A stretch of DNA of 10,925 nt from Stephanodiscus triporus. Its lineage: Eukaryota; Bacillariophyta; Thalassiosirophyceae; Thalassiosirales; Thalassiosiraceae. Made by a program: the position numbers and the translations under genes. The stretch spans positions 1-10,925 of the forward strand of contig JALLAZ010001002.1 of assembly GCA_036939755.1 (NCBI GenBank). The letters are read 5' to 3'. The first letter of the stretch is position 1; every line of letters starts with the position of its first letter. Below, piece by piece: positions 8,718 through 10,925 of this stretch. The notes beneath the pieces are model-generated. The model was not told the DNA's origin. It saw only the letters and a program-made list of their open reading frames with translations, and ran no database searches.

Positions 8718-8723
8718 ACACGC

Positions 8724-8751
8724 GGTACAAGCAACACGTGGCACAAGCAAT
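8724..8751. repeat. Two direct copies of a GGYACAAGCAA motif
   Basis: GGTACAAGCAAC (8724-8735) and GGCACAAGCAAT (8740-8751) start 16 bp apart and directly follow the hairpin. Such short spaced copies can be protein-binding sites or transposase sub-terminal repeats. The sequence does not decide between these. Confidence 0.55.
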
Positions 8752-8929
8752 CTGCAAGAAAATGGGTTGTTTCATAGAGTAGTCGTTTTCCTCTTTAAAA
8801 GACGATTCCAACGATGTGTGGGTTGCCTATGGTCCCTCTATGTTGGTTCGTACTAGTACATGCACCCAATCTAGAAAATTCACTAACAAAATTACTACGG
8901 TAAAACATACAACAAATACCCCCCCGACA

Positions 8930-9277
8930 ATGGCTCCGTCCGAAATGGTTGCCTGGGAGTGTGGCGCCTGCAGGTTCACCAACGAGGACATGCCGCGCCG
9001 CGACTGCCAGATGTGCATGATGGAGCGCCCGGTCCGTTATGCCATCGTGGCTGGCGCGAATGGTGTAGCGACGGTGAGGACGACGACCGTGAATTGTCAT
9101 GAGCAGGCGCGCATTGCGGCTTTGGCCGCTGTTTTGCCTGCCGTTGTCATGGCGGTGGCGCCCGCTGACGTGGAGCAGGCACCAGCCATCGTGGAGGAGC
9201 AGCCTGCCGCTCCTGTCAACCGTGCTCGTGCCGCCAATGTCGCCCGTGTTGTCATAAAGATGGTATGGCATCAATGA
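8930..9277 (+). CDS. Small RanBP2-type zinc-finger protein (115 aa), 3' end possibly chimeric
   Basis: The ATG at 8930 sits in a good context (GACAATGG) and follows a pyrimidine-rich leader. The frame continues upstream to 8816 only from a GTG, which I reject as a start. Residues 9-29 fit a RanBP2-type finger: Trp9, Cys11-x2-Cys14, Asn18, then Cys26-x2-Cys29. The gap of 11 between the Cys pairs is one longer than usual. These fingers bind ubiquitin or single-stranded RNA in known proteins. The rest is Ala/Val/Pro-rich with no domain. The final nine or so codons overlap the antisense strand of the transposase relic (from 9252), so the natural C-terminus may have been lost or may be reached by splicing, for example at a GT near 9262. 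It may be a host gene cut by an insertion or an accessory gene of a transposon. Confidence 0.5.
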   Translation: MAPSEMVAWECGACRFTNEDMPRRDCQMCMMERPVRYAIVAGANGVATVRTTTVNCHEQARIAALAAVLPAVVMAVAPADVEQAPAIVEEQPAAPVNRARAANVARVVIKMVWHQ

Positions 9278-10304
9278 CCAATGCCATCATGTGGACCAAG
9301 AACTGGTCAAGGAGGAGAATTGGAACGATCTCTGGCGGCGCCATGGCAGCCCATGGCACAAGGATGAGCTTGACCCAATCAACAAGCATTATCTGCTCGG
9401 TGAACCAAGCGTTTTCATTTACATGATAGAATGCGCCATCAGGGAGGGTCGCAAGCTCCTTCTTTGTGATCCTCCCCTTTGGCTTACCTACGATGAACAT
9501 GCAACAATCAAATGTTAGAGTGATTGTCGAAGACTGTTCGATAGAAAAATAGACTTCTTACCCTTGAAAATGATCATCAAGGGGAGCTGATGCCCCGACG
9601 CTGTGATCAACACCGCGACGATGGTGACGCACTTGGTGTCACCGGCAGACGTGCGCACGTTGATTGTGCACCTGCCGATCATATTGATTGTCCCCTTTGC
9701 CGTCATGACATGCCACATGGGGGTCTGGTCCATGTTTAAGGTGAAATCGGGTGAACGATTCACATCGTTCAAGATGGGAATCATCACCTCAAGATACCCC
9801 TGGGCCTCCTGCAACATGCGATGCATGAGGTTGTTTCTGGCCATAATGTGAGAAACAGCCATTTTCTGAGCAGCAAGACTCTTTTCAGCAAATGCTGGAC
9901 TCAACTGACAAGCCTTTCTCACAAGAGAAAGACGAGACACAGGGAGTCCCTTTAGCCTCTAGTACTCGTCAACAACAAAAGTAACCAGGTCCTCCTCAAC
10001 GAGACCTGCTGGGCCTTTGCACAACTTCAGTTTCTCCCGCCCACTCTCTGCAGCAGCTTCGAGGGAGTCAGAGTCAGCGCGAGCCTGCCACCTTGATTGT
10101 TGACACCTGCTGGGACTGAGAAGGACACACTTGCAAGACCACAGATGCTTCGTTCTGGTTGAGGTTCTCCGCCCTCATCAACATGTCCACAGCAGATAGA
10201 ATCTTGAGCTTCTGGCTCACAGGATAGCTCTTACAATGCTGAACTGCACTGTCCATTCGTTCGGCGAGGCAGAAGTGGTTGGTACCTCCTGGATTGTAGA
10301 GCAT
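9252..10304 (-). pseudogene. Decayed pogo/DDE_1-type transposase
   Basis: Read right to left. From the ATG at 10256 (or 10304), MDSAVQHCKSYPVSQKLKIL and what follows resemble an N-terminal helix-turn-helix of pogo/CENP-B-like transposases. The frame shifts by one base near 10094-10110, where SRWQARADS resumes in another frame. That frame runs through EEDLVTFVVDEY to a TAG at 9959-9961, then reopens with RLKGLPVSRLSLVRKACQLS. The DDE core starts with TLNMDQTPMW (first Asp at 9728-9730) and continues through NVRTSAGDTKCVTIVAVLIT. A GT-AG intron of 74 nt (9561-9488) restores phase into GKPKGRITKKELATLP. The second Asp is in PILLLDQFLVH (9306-9308). The frame ends at 9252, before the expected CQPVD-like third acidic motif, which I cannot find further left. 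With a frameshift, a stop and a missing third residue, it cannot encode an active enzyme as it stands. Confidence 0.85.
9488..9561 (-). other. Spliceosomal intron inside the transposase relic
   Basis: On the minus strand the donor AAGG|GTAAGAAG (intron from 9561) and acceptor CATCGTAG| (to 9488) bound 74 nt containing in-frame stops. Removing it joins a phase-1 codon and gives IFKGKPKGRI, a typical DDE_1 continuation. This fit to the family supports the intron. Confidence 0.75.
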
Positions 10305-10445
10305 TATCTTCCTTGTTGGTGTTTGTGGTGAGAGGAGATTGCACAAACACAAACCAGCTGTGTCACCAGAGGGGACCACGTAGGGATCTACTAGAACTAG
10401 AGGACCTAGTACAGCATTGAGCAGCAACAAAAGGGTGAGAATCAA

Positions 10446-10925
10446 TGTAGGAATACTGCAACAAAACTATTTTGATAAGTTAGATACTTGGAGCAACAAA
10501 GGAGGGACAAATTGATTGCTTATCTCTTTATTGGCTGTTTGACAGCTTTTAGTTAACAAACCACTCATATTGACACCAAAAACTAATACCACATACAGAA
10601 AGCCGAAAGTCTCAGCTTTCCAATGGTATAGGGGTCTGGGGGTTGTGGACAGAGTCTACTTAATGAAATATTACTCCGTGCAAAATGGTTGAGGTTGTGA
10701 TGTTGTTTGATTTTTTAGGTCAATTGAAAACTCAGCCCTTTTGCAAAATAAGAAATGTGGAAATGATCCCTACGTAGTGGCTATGATACCTACCTACATA
10801 CAAGCCCCCAAACACCTCTCCCAAACCCTCCAACATGGTTTCCGCCGACGATGATAGCTGCATCCCATCAGACTGGTTTTCATCCTAGCTGGAGCACTTT
10901 TCTACGGTACTGTGTCGTTTCGAAA
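10446..10925. other. Non-coding flank right of the transposase relic
   Basis: These 480 bp are AT-richer than the rest and hold no domain or long ORF. A small hairpin (GAAAGC 10598-10603, GCTTTC 10615-10620) is present. An ATG in good context at 10835 opens only 17 codons before TAG at 10886-10888; it could be a first exon of a gene beyond the window, but no convincing donor is seen. I found no clear terminal inverted repeat matching the left side of the element. Confidence 0.4.

Larger units (their letters stand above)
8350..8929. other. Intergenic region upstream of the plastid-protein and zinc-finger genes
   Basis: This 580-bp segment should hold the promoters of two divergent genes. It contains a short CT run near 8598-8610, several GTAGTAG words, a hairpin (8680-8717) and a pair of direct repeats (8724-8751). 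A 71-codon minus-strand frame at 8455-8670 has no recognisable domain and I do not call it a gene. Confidence 0.5.

Noticed and set aside
8795..9274. Minus-strand 159-codon frame opposite the zinc-finger ORF, considered as the transposase C-terminus
   Set aside because: It is in a different frame from the transposase, lacks the CQPVD-like third acidic motif, and reads as the shadow of the zinc-finger ORF.
9291..9518. Plus-strand 75-codon frame opposite the transposase's second exon
   Set aside because: The minus strand matches the DDE_1 pattern (KGRITKKEL, LLLD and a following His), so the plus-strand frame is its antisense shadow.
10074..10445. Hydrophobic N-terminal extension (Leu-rich) upstream of the helix-turn-helix part
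   Set aside because: It looks like a signal peptide in isolation, but transposases do not carry one. The start at 10256 or 10304 fits better.
8650..10700. Terminal inverted repeats of the transposon
   Set aside because: I compared both flanks by eye and found only short, weak matches, not a paired end, so the element limits are not called.
10835..10888. Short ORF starting in good ATG context near the right edge
   Set aside because: Only 17 codons with no convincing donor site. It could be a first exon, but nothing in the window supports it.

Overview
The window looks like nuclear DNA of a photosynthetic stramenopile, most likely a diatom. Three things suggest this: genes interrupted by short GT-AG introns (63-100 nt where I can place them), a small protein whose N-terminus is an ER signal peptide ending in an AAF-type plastid-import motif, and a pogo/DDE_1-type transposon remnant of a kind known from diatom genomes. 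A centric, Thalassiosira-like species is my guess only. The sequence is draft quality, with one N at 5669 directly after a GC-rich homopolymer tract.

Layout. (1) 2-3688, plus strand: the second half of a full-length ABCA-type ABC transporter in seven exons; the gene runs off the left edge. (2) 3955-6120, minus strand: a 721-residue protein combining an F-box-like motif, a UBA domain and a long C-terminal coiled coil, with very acidic low-complexity linkers. (3) 6331-7581, plus strand, divergent from (2) across 210 bp: a 416-residue basic/acidic protein of unknown function with a likely organelle (mitochondrial-type) presequence. (4) 7764-8349, minus strand, two exons, convergent with (3): a 161-residue predicted plastid protein of unknown function. 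(5) 8350-8929: non-coding, with a hairpin and short direct repeats. (6) 8930-9277, plus strand: a small ORF with one RanBP2-type zinc finger. (7) 9252-10304, minus strand: a decayed pogo/DDE_1-type transposase with an intron, a frameshift, an in-frame stop and no third catalytic acidic residue. (8) 10446-10925: AT-richer sequence with no supported gene.

The three central genes (2-4) have no evident shared pathway. Genes (2) and (3) share a divergent promoter and lie in one GC-rich island of CGT/GAC triplets (about 5000-7550), where low complexity keeps several frames open and makes many false ORFs. The ABCA transporter probably moves lipids or other hydrophobic compounds across an internal or plasma membrane. 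The F-box/UBA protein suggests a ubiquitin-linked adaptor. The right third is accessory sequence shaped by transposon insertion and decay. I see no rRNA, tRNA, CRISPR array or prokaryotic-style operon. The strongest items for follow-up are the F-box/UBA/coiled-coil combination, the two unidentified organelle-targeted proteins, and the zinc-finger ORF whose tail reads into the transposon.
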